From Spirochaetota bacterium (GTDB lineage Bacteria > Spirochaetota > UBA4802 > JAFGJZ01), in assembly GCA_023396665.1 (NCBI GenBank), contig JAEWVL010000405.1:1-8858 (forward strand): a stretch of 8,858 nt of DNA. The letters are read 5' to 3'. Below, piece by piece: positions 1 through 7,000 of the stretch. Numbering within the stretch: position 1 is the first letter of the stretch; the number at the start of each line of letters is the position of its first letter. The translations under genes and the position numbers were made by a program. Below the pieces are notes generated by a model. The model was not told the origin of the DNA and searched no databases. It worked only from the letters and a program-made list of their open reading frames with translations.

Positions 1-1
1 C

Positions 2-589
2 TATCGTTGTGCCAGTGTTGAGTATCGGGGGGATGAGGAAGGAGAGGGTATCCTTTTCTGTTTCAGTGCTACCTATGTCAGTTCGGAAACCAACGTTGAA
101 TTTGTACCTGTTTACATTCCTTTATCCGGAAATTCCCAGAATGACATTGAGGATCGTTTTTTTATTTCATGTCTTTATGGCCGTTGTGGCAAGGTGAATG
201 ATTTTTCTCGTGTATACAAAATTCTTGAAGCGACGAGTGGGCTTTACGAGAAGGCGCTGATACGGCTGAGAAATAAAATAGACAACAAAAAAGATGATAT
301 GCTGGAAAATCTTGAATTAAAGATAGATCCTGAAATAGAAAAGATCAACGAATCATACCGAAAACAGATTTCAGAGTTAAATGACAAAATTGCCCGCTAT
401 GAATTGCAAATGAAAAACGAGGGCAAGGACATGCGATCATCGATAACCAGGGCAAAAAACATCATTTCTGCCGCAGAAATGGAAAAAAGGCATCTGCTTG
501 CCAGATACAGCAGATATAAGGGGATCGAGTGTACTCTTGAGCTGCATGCCTGTATAATAGTAGTCATTTCAGCTCAAAAAGTGAATTAG
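2..589 (+). CDS. 3' part of an unrecognised protein with a charged, coiled-coil-like C-terminus (5' end outside window)
   Basis: The reading frame is open from base 2 to the stop at 587-589, so this is the last 195 codons of a gene that starts to the left of the window. A GTG at 194 could be mistaken for a start, but there is no clear Shine-Dalgarno sequence before it and the frame upstream reads as ordinary protein, including two cysteines just before it (CLYGRCGK). The first ~65 visible residues are mixed and beta-like. The next ~110 are rich in Lys, Glu, Arg and Asp with regular hydrophobic spacing (for example IDPEIEKINESYRKQISEL), as in a coiled coil. The last ~15 residues are hydrophobic (ACIIVVIS). 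I do not recognise the family. Long charged helices near a C-terminus occur in many large ATPases and helicases, but nothing catalytic is visible here. The gene converges on the PilZ gene with 7 bases between the stop codons. Confidence 0.6.
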   Translation, partial: YRCASVEYRGDEEGEGILFCFSATYVSSETNVEFVPVYIPLSGNSQNDIEDRFFISCLYGRCGKVNDFSRVYKILEATSGLYEKALIRLRNKIDNKKDDMLENLELKIDPEIEKINESYRKQISELNDKIARYELQMKNEGKDMRSSITRAKNIISAAEMEKRHLLARYSRYKGIECTLELHACIIVVISAQKVN

Positions 590-596
590 TTCACTA

Positions 597-905
597 TCAA
601 GAGGTTATCTTCTTGATGCTTTCATTGTCCTCATCGCTCATTTCGTCAAACATTATCCCCATGCCGGCGGGGTTGTCGTCATCATCCAGGCGAGACCATC
701 GTATGATGCCTTTCACCGATACGGTTTTTCCGTCGTCAAGTTTTATGCTTAACGTGACCTTTTCACCTTCTGTAAGCGGATCCGGCGTCGTTATGAAAAT
801 GCCGCCTTTGCTGATATCAATTGCAGTGCTGTATGTCATACCTTCACTTGTATGTACTTCAGCTTTCATTCTTTTATGTATACGCGGTTGATGACGCTTT
901 TCCAT
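597..905 (-). CDS. Small PilZ-domain protein, probable cyclic-di-GMP receptor
   Basis: This 102-residue protein is essentially one PilZ domain, the cytoplasmic module that binds cyclic-di-GMP and changes motility, secretion or polysaccharide output. Both ligand-binding signatures are present: RxxxR at R8-R12 (RIHKR) and D/NxSxxG at D30-S32-G35 (DISKGG). The remainder has the expected beta-barrel pattern, with a VKGIIRWSR strand and the closing GMGIMFDEMSDED. That ending recalls the single-domain PilZ subgroup common in Myxococcus and related bacteria. The ATG at 903-905 is preceded, on its own strand, by a GGGGG Shine-Dalgarno-like run about 5 bases upstream. No output domain is attached, so it presumably acts by binding a partner protein. 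It lies near a chemotaxis operon but on the opposite strand and separated by two genes, so a link to CheA/CheY is only a possibility. Confidence 0.9.
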   Translation of the reverse strand: MEKRHQPRIHKRMKAEVHTSEGMTYSTAIDISKGGIFITTPDPLTEGEKVTLSIKLDDGKTVSVKGIIRWSRLDDDDNPAGMGIMFDEMSDEDNESIKKITS

Positions 906-933
906 TGTTCCCCCGATCGACTCACATGATCAT

Positions 934-962
934 ATATTGTTGACGAGTACAAATATATTCAA
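934..962 (-). promoter_or_regulatory. Candidate sigma70-type promoter for the PilZ gene
   Basis: On the - strand, TTGAAT (957-962) is followed after 17 bases by CAATAT (934-939). This would place a transcript start about 20 bases ahead of the PilZ start codon. The hexamers are imperfect and the region is AT-rich, so chance matches are easy. Nothing else is seen in the gap 906-988. Confidence 0.25.
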
Positions 963-988
963 TAAACACGAGGGATTACAAGAATTTT

Positions 989-1423
989 TTACTGTTCTTT
1001 GTTGTTTTCCACAATTTCCATTCCCATGCTTATTCTTTTTTCCTCTCTAAAGCCAATTTTTTCATAAAATGACTTTACTGAGGTATTGTCGGGTAGAATT
1101 TGCAGGTTGATTTTCGGACATCCGAGTGCAGTCAATACTTTTATTGCGTGCTGAGTTAACAGTCTACCGATTCCTTTGTTTCTCTGTTGCTGATCAACCG
1201 CAAGTGAGTATATCCACCCTCTGTGGCCGTCATATCCGATCATGATTGTCCCCAAAACTAGGCCATTTTGATCTGCGACAAAGAAAAGATCATCTTTCAT
1301 CGCCAATTTCCGGTCGATTGCTTTTCCGGGTGTATTTCGCGGTTGTGTATAATTAAGGGCAGCTTTCCAGAGTTCGATAACCTGACTCCGGTGTTTCGTG
1401 TCGTTGTAAGTGATGATTTCCAT
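989..1423 (-). CDS. GNAT-family N-acetyltransferase, YpeA type
   Basis: This 144-residue protein is of normal length for a single GNAT domain, which moves an acetyl group from acetyl-CoA to an amine. The acetyl-CoA pyrophosphate loop is visible as R81-N-K-G84-I-G86 (Q/RxxGxG) after the LAV strand. The C-terminal FYEKIGF (119-125) supplies the usual tyrosine general acid, Y120. The GYDGHRG segment (63-69), the early IELW and DRK pieces, and GCPKINLQI (101-109) match Escherichia coli YpeA as I remember it, so the subfamily call is fairly firm. The substrate of YpeA proteins is not established. The ATG at 1421-1423 is well chosen: reading on the - strand, GGAGG (1433-1437) lies 9 bases upstream. 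The gene follows the PilZ gene's direction (83-base gap upstream of PilZ) and diverges from the gene at 1514. Confidence 0.9.
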   Translation of the reverse strand: MEIITYNDTKHRSQVIELWKAALNYTQPRNTPGKAIDRKLAMKDDLFFVADQNGLVLGTIMIGYDGHRGWIYSLAVDQQQRNKGIGRLLTQHAIKVLTALGCPKINLQILPDNTSVKSFYEKIGFREEKRISMGMEIVENNKEQ

Positions 1424-1475
1424 GAATTGCAGCCTCCATCCAAAAAAATTCGATAATAATGAATGTCGAAAACGT

Positions 1476-1481
1476 ATTATA
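1476..1481 (-). promoter_or_regulatory. Candidate -10 element for the acetyltransferase gene
   Basis: On the - strand this is a perfect TATAAT, 52 bases upstream of the acetyltransferase ATG, in the 90-base divergent gap 1424-1513. The -35 region is poor: AAAACA at a 16-base spacer is the best match. The overlapping + strand reading (TATTAT/TATACA at 1475-1483) could serve the gene at 1514 but has no recognisable -35. Confidence 0.35.
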
Positions 1482-1513
1482 CATGAATTATTTCAATTGT
1501 TTTTGGGGGATGG

Positions 1514-2008
1514 ATGGATAAAATTAATACAAGTATAACCATATCGACAGAAAGAAAAGAAAAAGTGTTGAAAGCGGCTGATCGTCTCGGTGTTTCAGTG
1601 AGTGATATTCTTGCGGCTTTGATGCGCAAAACAAGAGCTGTATACCGACAGAAAACTGCAAGTGTGATGAAAGCAGTTGCATATCAGGGGCTTTCAAAAG
1701 AGGGTAAATATAAGATATGGCACGTTTGTCTTGATTCTATGTGTTATGAATATGGGGTTAGTGAGCGTCTTGTTTTTAAAGTCTCCGTTAGCTTGATTTA
1801 TCGCATAGCAATTGATCGTTTTCTGGATGAAATTGTCGATAGTGGGCTTAATGCACAAGTAAGTACTGACGATATTGCTACTAGCTATAATATTGCTTCA
1901 TATGCTGTTTGCTATGAAGAGTCGGAAAACAAAGAGTTTTGGACAATCTTTTGGGACAGAAGGATAAAAAGGGGGAGAGCGAAGGGGGAAAAAGAGCAAA
2001 AACCCTAA
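1514..2008 (+). CDS. Uncharacterised RHH-like protein, resembling a paralogous family of spirochaetes
   Basis: The protein has 164 residues. Residues 5-38 read as a ribbon-helix-helix-type N-terminus: a short strand TSITIS, a first helix (RKEKVLKAADRLG), then VSVSDILAALMRKTR as a second helix. This layout is typical of CopG/MetJ-type DNA binding, which is inferred here and not proven. A second helical segment (about 78-110, with ERLVFKVSVSLIYRIAIDRFLDEIV) repeats the helix-then-SVS-then-helix pattern and could be a second RHH-like unit. The end has SYNIASYAVCYEE followed by FWTIFWDRR and a lysine-rich tail. This order resembles many small Treponema proteins annotated as CopG-like, from memory only. 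ATG 1514 is the only normal start in the open frame, which is closed by TGA at 1484-1486. The GGGGGA at 1505-1510 is only 3 bases away, a short spacing. The function is unknown. It has its own strand orientation and a 168-base gap before the division/chemotaxis genes. Confidence 0.75.
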   Translation: MDKINTSITISTERKEKVLKAADRLGVSVSDILAALMRKTRAVYRQKTASVMKAVAYQGLSKEGKYKIWHVCLDSMCYEYGVSERLVFKVSVSLIYRIAIDRFLDEIVDSGLNAQVSTDDIATSYNIASYAVCYEESENKEFWTIFWDRRIKRGRAKGEKEQKP

Positions 2009-2163
2009 GCAGATAAAGTACTTGATAAAAAAAACAAAAAAGCGGCATAATGCCAGTGAAAAACTGTCAAAATGAGAAATGTGCAGTAAAATGAGATGTG
2101 ATCATTGTTTTTGTGTTTCAGTGGAATTTTCTCTCACGAAATGATATATTTGCGTTATTGAAC

Positions 2164-2168
2164 GGAGG
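2164..2168 (+). promoter_or_regulatory. Shine-Dalgarno site that fixes the start of the ZapB-like gene
   Basis: GGAGG lies 8 bases before ATG 2177 but only 2 bases before the in-frame TTG 2171. The ATG is therefore the likely start. In the preceding gap (2009-2176) there is a possible -10 (TATATT, 2145-2150) without a convincing -35, and no terminator hairpin with a U-run. Confidence 0.75.
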
Positions 2169-2176
2169 TCTTGAAT

Positions 2177-2923
2177 ATGATATCGATGCAGCAACTTGAA
2201 GAGCTTGAAAGCCGGGTCATAAAAGCATTACAACTTATAAGCGATTTGCGAACAGAAAACTCCCGTCTTGAGAACGACAACGAGAGCCTAAAGCATGAAG
2301 CTGAGGATGTTCGCCTTTCTCTTGAAGAAAAAGAACAGGAAATAGCCCGAATTCAGCGAGATCTTGACGATACCACTCAGGAACTTGAAGAGTTAAGGAG
2401 CAAGGAAAACGAACTTGAAAAGAAAATAATCAATCTTCTCGGAAAAATGGAGACGATTCAATCCGGGGCCATACCTGCCGGAGATTCAGCTCCTGCCCGA
2501 CCAACAAGACCTGTGGCGGCTGCGAAGCCGGTAGCGGCAGCGGTTACAGCCATCCCTGAGCCTTCTGAAGAGGATATCGATGTCGAGGACGTAACTGACG
2601 AGAGCGATGAGGATATTCTGATCGTTGCCGATGACGATGAAGAGGAAATTGTCGTCGATGAAGAACCGGAAATGGACGAGGAAGAAGATGATGAGATCGT
2701 AATCGACGAGGCCGAGGATGATGAAGAAGGTTACGGTGATGAGATCGAATCAGATGACGAAGAGGTCATGCTTGATGATGACGATGATGATATCATCCTT
2801 CTTGATGACGACGAAGAAGAAGATATTACCATTGACGACGATGATGATATCATAATTGACGATGATGCTGAAGATGACAGTGATGACGATGATTTCATAA
2901 TTGTCGAAGATGACGAAAAATGA
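2177..2923 (+). CDS. zapB: ZapB-like cell-division coiled-coil protein with a hyperacidic C-terminal tail
   Basis: This protein has 248 residues. Residues 1-94 are a continuous coiled coil that follows ZapB closely: an LEELESRVIKALQLI start comparable to E. coli ZapB's LEKLEAKVQQAIDTI, then a heptad region, closing with NLLGKMETI like ZapB's ALLGRMEEV. ZapB is a small cytoplasmic protein that joins the Z-ring through ZapA and strengthens the FtsZ assembly. The next gene being zapA supports the call strongly. E. coli ZapB ends after ~80 residues. Here an Ala/Pro-rich linker (96-128) leads to a tail (130-248) of Asp/Glu blocks broken by eight short Ile/Val/Leu clusters. The tail is not part of the known family and its role is unknown. 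An acidic tail could act as a solubility brush, a binding site for basic proteins or a nucleic-acid mimic, but these are guesses. The start is ATG 2177, from the GGAGG spacing. Confidence 0.8.
   Translation: MISMQQLEELESRVIKALQLISDLRTENSRLENDNESLKHEAEDVRLSLEEKEQEIARIQRDLDDTTQELEELRSKENELEKKIINLLGKMETIQSGAIPAGDSAPARPTRPVAAAKPVAAAVTAIPEPSEEDIDVEDVTDESDEDILIVADDDEEEIVVDEEPEMDEEEDDEIVIDEAEDDEEGYGDEIESDDEEVMLDDDDDDIILLDDDEEEDITIDDDDDIIIDDDAEDDSDDDDFIIVEDDEK
2564..2920 (+). repeat. Low-complexity GAT/GAC/GAA-rich tract encoding the acidic tail
   Basis: The DNA is an irregular run of aspartate and glutamate codons (GAT, GAC, GAA, GAG) interrupted by ATT/ATC/ATA/GTC/CTT codons at roughly every 8 to 15 codons. 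It is degenerate rather than a perfect tandem array, because GAT and GAC alternate. The reverse strand therefore shows a spurious serine-rich open frame. The tract could be prone to slippage or in-frame length change. Confidence 0.8.
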
Positions 2924-2959
2924 TAAAGTTTGGGCAAGTACTGGTGATTAGGTGTACAC

Positions 2960-3325
2960 TTGGATAATTCGATGTATAGCGATAAGGTGAAAGTCACAAT
3001 TTACGGAAACACCTATAATATTCAGGGGGATGCTTCTCCTGAGTATATAATGAAGCTTGCACGCTACGTAGACAGCAAAATGGATGAGGTGGGGAAAAGT
3101 ATGGCCAATCCCAATCTTGTTCAAATAGCGATCCTGGCAGCTCTTAATATATGTGACGAATATTTTCAGCTTCGCGATATTGATTCTTCTGTCGAAGATA
3201 ATATCATTCAAAAGGCTACGTCCCTTATTTCAATGCTTGAGGAAGGGTTGATGGGAGAGATTGTTCCTGAAAAGAAGGATGGAGTGACTTCTGGTCAGTC
3301 CCCAGAGAAGCACGGAGAGCTCTAG
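2960..3325 (+). CDS. zapA: Cell-division protein ZapA
   Basis: This protein has 121 residues including an extended tail. The N-terminal domain has the ZapA pattern: KVKVTIYGNTYNIQGDASPEYI, then KLARYVDSKMDEV, then the long dimerisation helix (NLVQIAILAALNICDEYFQLRD). ZapA binds FtsZ directly and cross-links protofilaments into the Z-ring; ZapB attaches to it, which fits the gene 36 bases upstream. The final ~25 residues are polar and probably disordered. The start is uncertain. TTG 2960 has AGGTG 5 bases upstream (2950-2954). ATG 2972 would give MYSDKVKV, the typical ZapA beginning, but has only a weak TGGA before it. The difference is four residues. No 6S RNA-like hairpin follows, although ssrS often lies after zapA in other bacteria; the next gap is only 71 bases. 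Confidence 0.85.
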   Translation: MDNSMYSDKVKVTIYGNTYNIQGDASPEYIMKLARYVDSKMDEVGKSMANPNLVQIAILAALNICDEYFQLRDIDSSVEDNIIQKATSLISMLEEGLMGEIVPEKKDGVTSGQSPEKHGEL

Positions 3326-3396
3326 GGCTGTTTTTATCGGGTTTATTGTAACATATTCAGAGTGCCTGGATATAAGGTCTTTGCAAAAGGGGCTAT

Positions 3397-4002
3397 ATGG
3401 AAATACAGGAATTACTTGAAAAGCAAGAGTCAATTGTCCGCGAGATAAGTCGGCAGGTCGAAGGCGGAGCGGTGCGTACAGATGACGGCGAGGAACTTTC
3501 CGAGGGACAGGTCGTTCAGTTGGTGAGTTTCATGCTTGAAGAGGTTAATTACGGGGTAGATATTCTCTCTGTTCATGAGATATTGCGTATCCCCCCGATA
3601 GCCCGTCTCCCGAATACCGCCAACTTCATTAAAGGGGTAATCAATCTTCGAGGTAACGTAATACCTGTTGTTGATGTCCGTCTTCGTTTCGGTTTTAAAC
3701 CCGCCAAGTTGACGGAATTCAGCCGTATCATAGTTATCGAGTCCGATACCCGTCAAATTGGGTTGCTTGTTGACAATGTTTCGCAGGTGGTGCGGCTTCG
3801 TGAAGCAAATATTGATCCGCCTTCTGTTTTTATTGAAGGAGTGTCTGAAGATTTCATAAAGGGTGTTGGACGCATGAAGGACAGGTTGATTATCATTCTC
3901 AGTCTGGCGAATGTGCTGTATACTGATGAAGAGATTAGTGGTCGCAAGTTGCAGCATGAAATGAAGAAAAAAGCCGGGTTGCTCGATTCCTCTGAAAAGT
4001 AG
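3397..4002 (+). CDS. cheW: Chemotaxis adaptor protein CheW
   Basis: This protein has 201 residues. CheW is the cytoplasmic adaptor that joins chemoreceptors to the P5 domain of CheA in signalling arrays. The CheW fold runs from about residue 38 (QVVQLVSFMLEEVNYGVDI) to 180. It includes VHEILRIPPIARLPN (59-73), which corresponds to the receptor/CheA-binding face, and the signature VINLRGNVIPVVD (81-93). The second half shows IIVIESDTRQIGLLVDNV and a closing LIIILSLANVL. A charged N-terminal extension of ~37 residues, probably helical, and a polar C-terminal tail make it longer than the ~165 residues of E. coli CheW. ATG 3397 is preceded by an AAAAGGGG Shine-Dalgarno region ending 4 bases upstream. 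It stands 71 bases after zapA and 71 bases before cheA, in the same operon. A weak promoter-like pair (TTGTAA 3346-3351, GATATA 3369-3374) lies in the gap before it. Confidence 0.95.
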   Translation: MEIQELLEKQESIVREISRQVEGGAVRTDDGEELSEGQVVQLVSFMLEEVNYGVDILSVHEILRIPPIARLPNTANFIKGVINLRGNVIPVVDVRLRFGFKPAKLTEFSRIIVIESDTRQIGLLVDNVSQVVRLREANIDPPSVFIEGVSEDFIKGVGRMKDRLIIILSLANVLYTDEEISGRKLQHEMKKKAGLLDSSEK

Positions 4003-4005
4003 AGG

Positions 4006-4020
4006 TTACGGTGCCCGTAA
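4006..4020 (+). other. Perfect 6-bp hairpin just after the cheW stop
   Basis: TTACGG (4006-4011), a 3-base loop TGC, then CCGTAA (4015-4020) form a perfect inverted repeat starting 3 bases after the cheW stop. No U-run follows directly, so it is not a classical terminator. It could be a weak pausing, processing or mRNA-stability element between cheW and cheA, or chance. Confidence 0.4.
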
Positions 4021-4061
4021 ATAGAATAGTGCCGGGGTTTTTTGCCGGATAAACAGTAATC

Positions 4062-4065
4062 GGAG
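4062..4065 (+). promoter_or_regulatory. Shine-Dalgarno site that fixes the cheA start
   Basis: GGAG lies 8 bases before ATG 4074. An in-frame GTG at 4065 overlaps this site and cannot itself have a Shine-Dalgarno sequence at normal spacing, so cheA most likely starts at 4074 (MAFSLGEYQ). Confidence 0.75.
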
Positions 4066-4073
4066 TGCAGCAT

Positions 4074-7000
4074 ATGGCATTTTCACTTGGTGAATATCAG
4101 GATATTTTTCTGGAAGAGGCAGATGATCAGCTTCAGGAACTTAACCGTAATCTTCTTGATATGGAAAAAAATCCCGAGGATGCGGATATCATCAACAACA
4201 TCTTCCGTGCTGCACACTCTCTGAAAAGTTCTGCTGCTTTTGTCGGCCTGAACGATCTCAGTGAGCTTGCCCACAAAATGGAAAACCTTTTGCAGGGTGT
4301 TCGGGACAAGACCTTGCGAATAAACCCGGAGATAATCGATTTACTTTTCAAGTGTTTTGATAAGATAAATAAAGTGATAGAGCTTGTCTCAAAGGGTGAG
4401 CGTCCAGATGTTGATCTGTCCGATACAATTGAAGAGATTGGAAGGGTTCATCAGCAGCAACTTAAGAGTGCTCCCTCGAAGACCGTCCGGGATGAACCTG
4501 TTTCAGAGGCTGCGCCCAAGACGCTTTTCTCCACACAGGAAAAAAAGGAGCTGAAGAAGGGGCTTGACGGAGGTCTTCTGTGCTACGAGCTTTCCATTCA
4601 TATTGAAAAAGACGCACCAATGAAGTGGGTGAAAGCTCAACTCGTACTTAATAACATAAAAAATCTTACAAATGTGATTAAGACTGTTCCCGAAGAAGAA
4701 AATCTTACCGACGAGACAATAAAGGAATGTGTTAAGATTGTCGTTCTCACTGATGAGGATCCGCATGAGCTGTTCAATGCCTGTAATGTCGATCTCGTGA
4801 ATAAAATAGACATTACGCAGATTACTCTTGTTCGAAAGGACGATAAATTCGTTCTCAAGTATACTGCTGTCTCCACTGATGAGTATGTCGAGCAGAGTGT
4901 TGTGACGTCACCGGAACCGGTTGTTGCCGATACACCGCTTGAAAAGGTACAAACCGCCAAAGAAACGGCTGTTTTTCGGGAAAGAGTTTCTGTTCCGGAT
5001 GATGAAACGCATGAAGAACAAGCCCATTTTGTTGAAAGACGTGCCGACAAGACCGGTTCGGTAAACGCTCCCACGCTGCGAACGGTAAAAGTCCCCGTCG
5101 ATAAACTTGATGATCTGCTTAACAATGTCGGTGAACTGGTAATCGCCAACTCCGGTTTCTTCCGCCTCTTTGAAGAGCTTAAGAAAATGCGTGTCGATAA
5201 AACACTGATGAACGAATTCAAAAACAGAATGGAACAGATGGCCCGCATTGCAAAGGATCTTCAGGGGGGCATCATGAAGACCCGGATGGTGCCCATCGGG
5301 TCGGTTTTTTCGCGTTTTAACCGTCTCGTAAGAGACGTTTCACGTGATTGCGGGAAAGATGTTCAGCTGGTGACACAGGGTGAAGACACCGAACTTGACA
5401 AGAAGGTTATCGATGTCATAGGCGAGCCTATTATGCACATGATTCGAAATTCCATCGATCATGCGATTGAAGATACTTCAGAGAGAATTGCTGTTAAAAA
5501 GCCGGCGAACGGTACTATTACCTTGAGCGCCCATCAGGGGGGCAACCAGATATTTGTTGAGGTTACCGACGACGGCCGCGGTTTAGACAAAGAGAAGATA
5601 AAGCAAAAAGCAATAACTCGCGGGCTCATAAGCGATGAAACCGCCGCAAATCTTGAAGATAACGAAATTTACGCCTTCATATTTCAGCCCGGTTTTTCAA
5701 CAGCCGAGAAAGTGACCGACGTTTCCGGCCGGGGCGTCGGTATGAACGTTGTCAGGGAAGTCGTTCAGGAAATGGGGGGAAACATACAGATCGAGACTGA
5801 ACTCGGGATGGGAACCCGCTTCATTATGGCCTTTCCTCTTACATTGGCCATTATTCCTGCGATCATGATCAATGTCGCAAGGGAAAAGTACGCAATACCC
5901 TTGAGCGACGTAATTGAGACCATCAATATCGACAAGAAGGATATCACCACGATCGAAGGGCATGAAGTCATTAACCTTAGAGGAGAAATTCTTTCTCTTA
6001 TTCGTCTGAGTCACTTTATTGGAATACTCGGCAAAATCAAAAATGAGGCCGATATCCCCGTTATTGTTGTGGGATACAACAACAGAAAAATCGGCCTGAT
6101 CGTTGATGAACTTGAGGGTAAACTCGAAATCGTTATCAAGTCCCTTGAAACCAATTTCAGAACGGTAGAAGGTATTGCCGGTGCGTCTATTCTCGGAGAC
6201 GGTACGATCGCGCTGATTCTGGATATAGCTTCCATGATAACAATGGTTATCAATGAACAGGATAAAGTGTCTGCAGAAGATAAACAGCGTCAACTCGAGT
6301 TAAATACCGCCGAGGTCGAAGAATATCGGCAACTGAACAACCAGTTTATTCAAAAAACATTTACCGCCGAAGATGTGCAGGATATCTCTCTTAAAGAAGA
6401 GGAAAGTTTTGACTATTTCGCCCAGGCAGATGCAAAAGATCCGCTTGTCGAAAGTGCAGTTGATTTTGAGGTGTCAGGGTTTTTGGTTGAAGGTGTCGAT
6501 ACCCCGTTAGAAGACGAAATGCATTTGCCCGAAATCGGAGAACCTTTTTTTGACGACGAAGAACCCATCGGGGAAACACCTGTTCAATCCCCGGTTAACC
6601 AGAGCCAGGATAAAACTGAAATAGATGACAACAATATGCAGTATGAGCAGGTAGAGTCTGAAGACATCACTGAAATGCTTGAGCCGGCAGAGGATGTCGA
6701 TGTAAAGGTTCGTGAAGCCTTGAAACAGTTCAAGAGTGAATTACAGGAGAATATTACTTCAGTGGTAAGCTCCAGCGATACTGATGCTCACATAAAGAAA
6801 AGTCTCGCTATTTCAGAACAGGACCTTTCGAAAATCAAGATACTCGCCAATGTCGGTATTACCAAAGCGGCTGAGTCTCTGTCGATGATAGTGAAAAAGC
6901 GTATTGATATGTCTATACCGAATGTGCAGTTGCTTCCTGTCGAAAAGATATCGATGGGTCTTCATGAACAGAATTCGGTGTATGTCGGTGTTTACATGCC

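Noticed and set aside
9..197. Small open frame on the + strand
   Set aside because: It overlaps, in another frame, the longer open frame that continues from outside the window.
2044..2054. Short palindrome GGCAT-A-ATGCC in the gap before the ZapB-like gene, with an A-rich run before it
   Set aside because: The arms are only 5 bases, with no U-run after it and no matching second copy. A flagellar sigma28 reading (TAAA ... GGCATAA) has wrong spacing.
2731..2997. Serine-rich open frame on the - strand
   Set aside because: It is the reverse reading of the GAT/GAC-rich acidic tract of the ZapB-like gene (ATC/GTC/TCA codons) and has no independent support.
3326..3396. Search for 6S RNA (ssrS) behind zapA
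   Set aside because: The gap is only 71 bases and lacks a long rod-like hairpin.
3430..3957. 175-residue open frame on the - strand
   Set aside because: It is antisense to the whole CheW domain, without a ribosome binding site or recognisable motif.
4031..4049. Terminator-like CCGG...TTTTTT...CCGG stretch before cheA
   Set aside because: The CCGG arms give only a 4-bp stem with the T-run inside the loop rather than after it, so it does not fit an intrinsic terminator.
4637..5248. 203-residue open frame on the - strand
   Set aside because: It lies wholly opposite conserved CheA P2-P3 sequence, is low-complexity Ser/Thr, and shows no recognisable domain.
5697..6293. 198-residue open frame on the - strand
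   Set aside because: It is antisense to the conserved P4-P5 region of CheA; its length follows from the codon bias of that gene.
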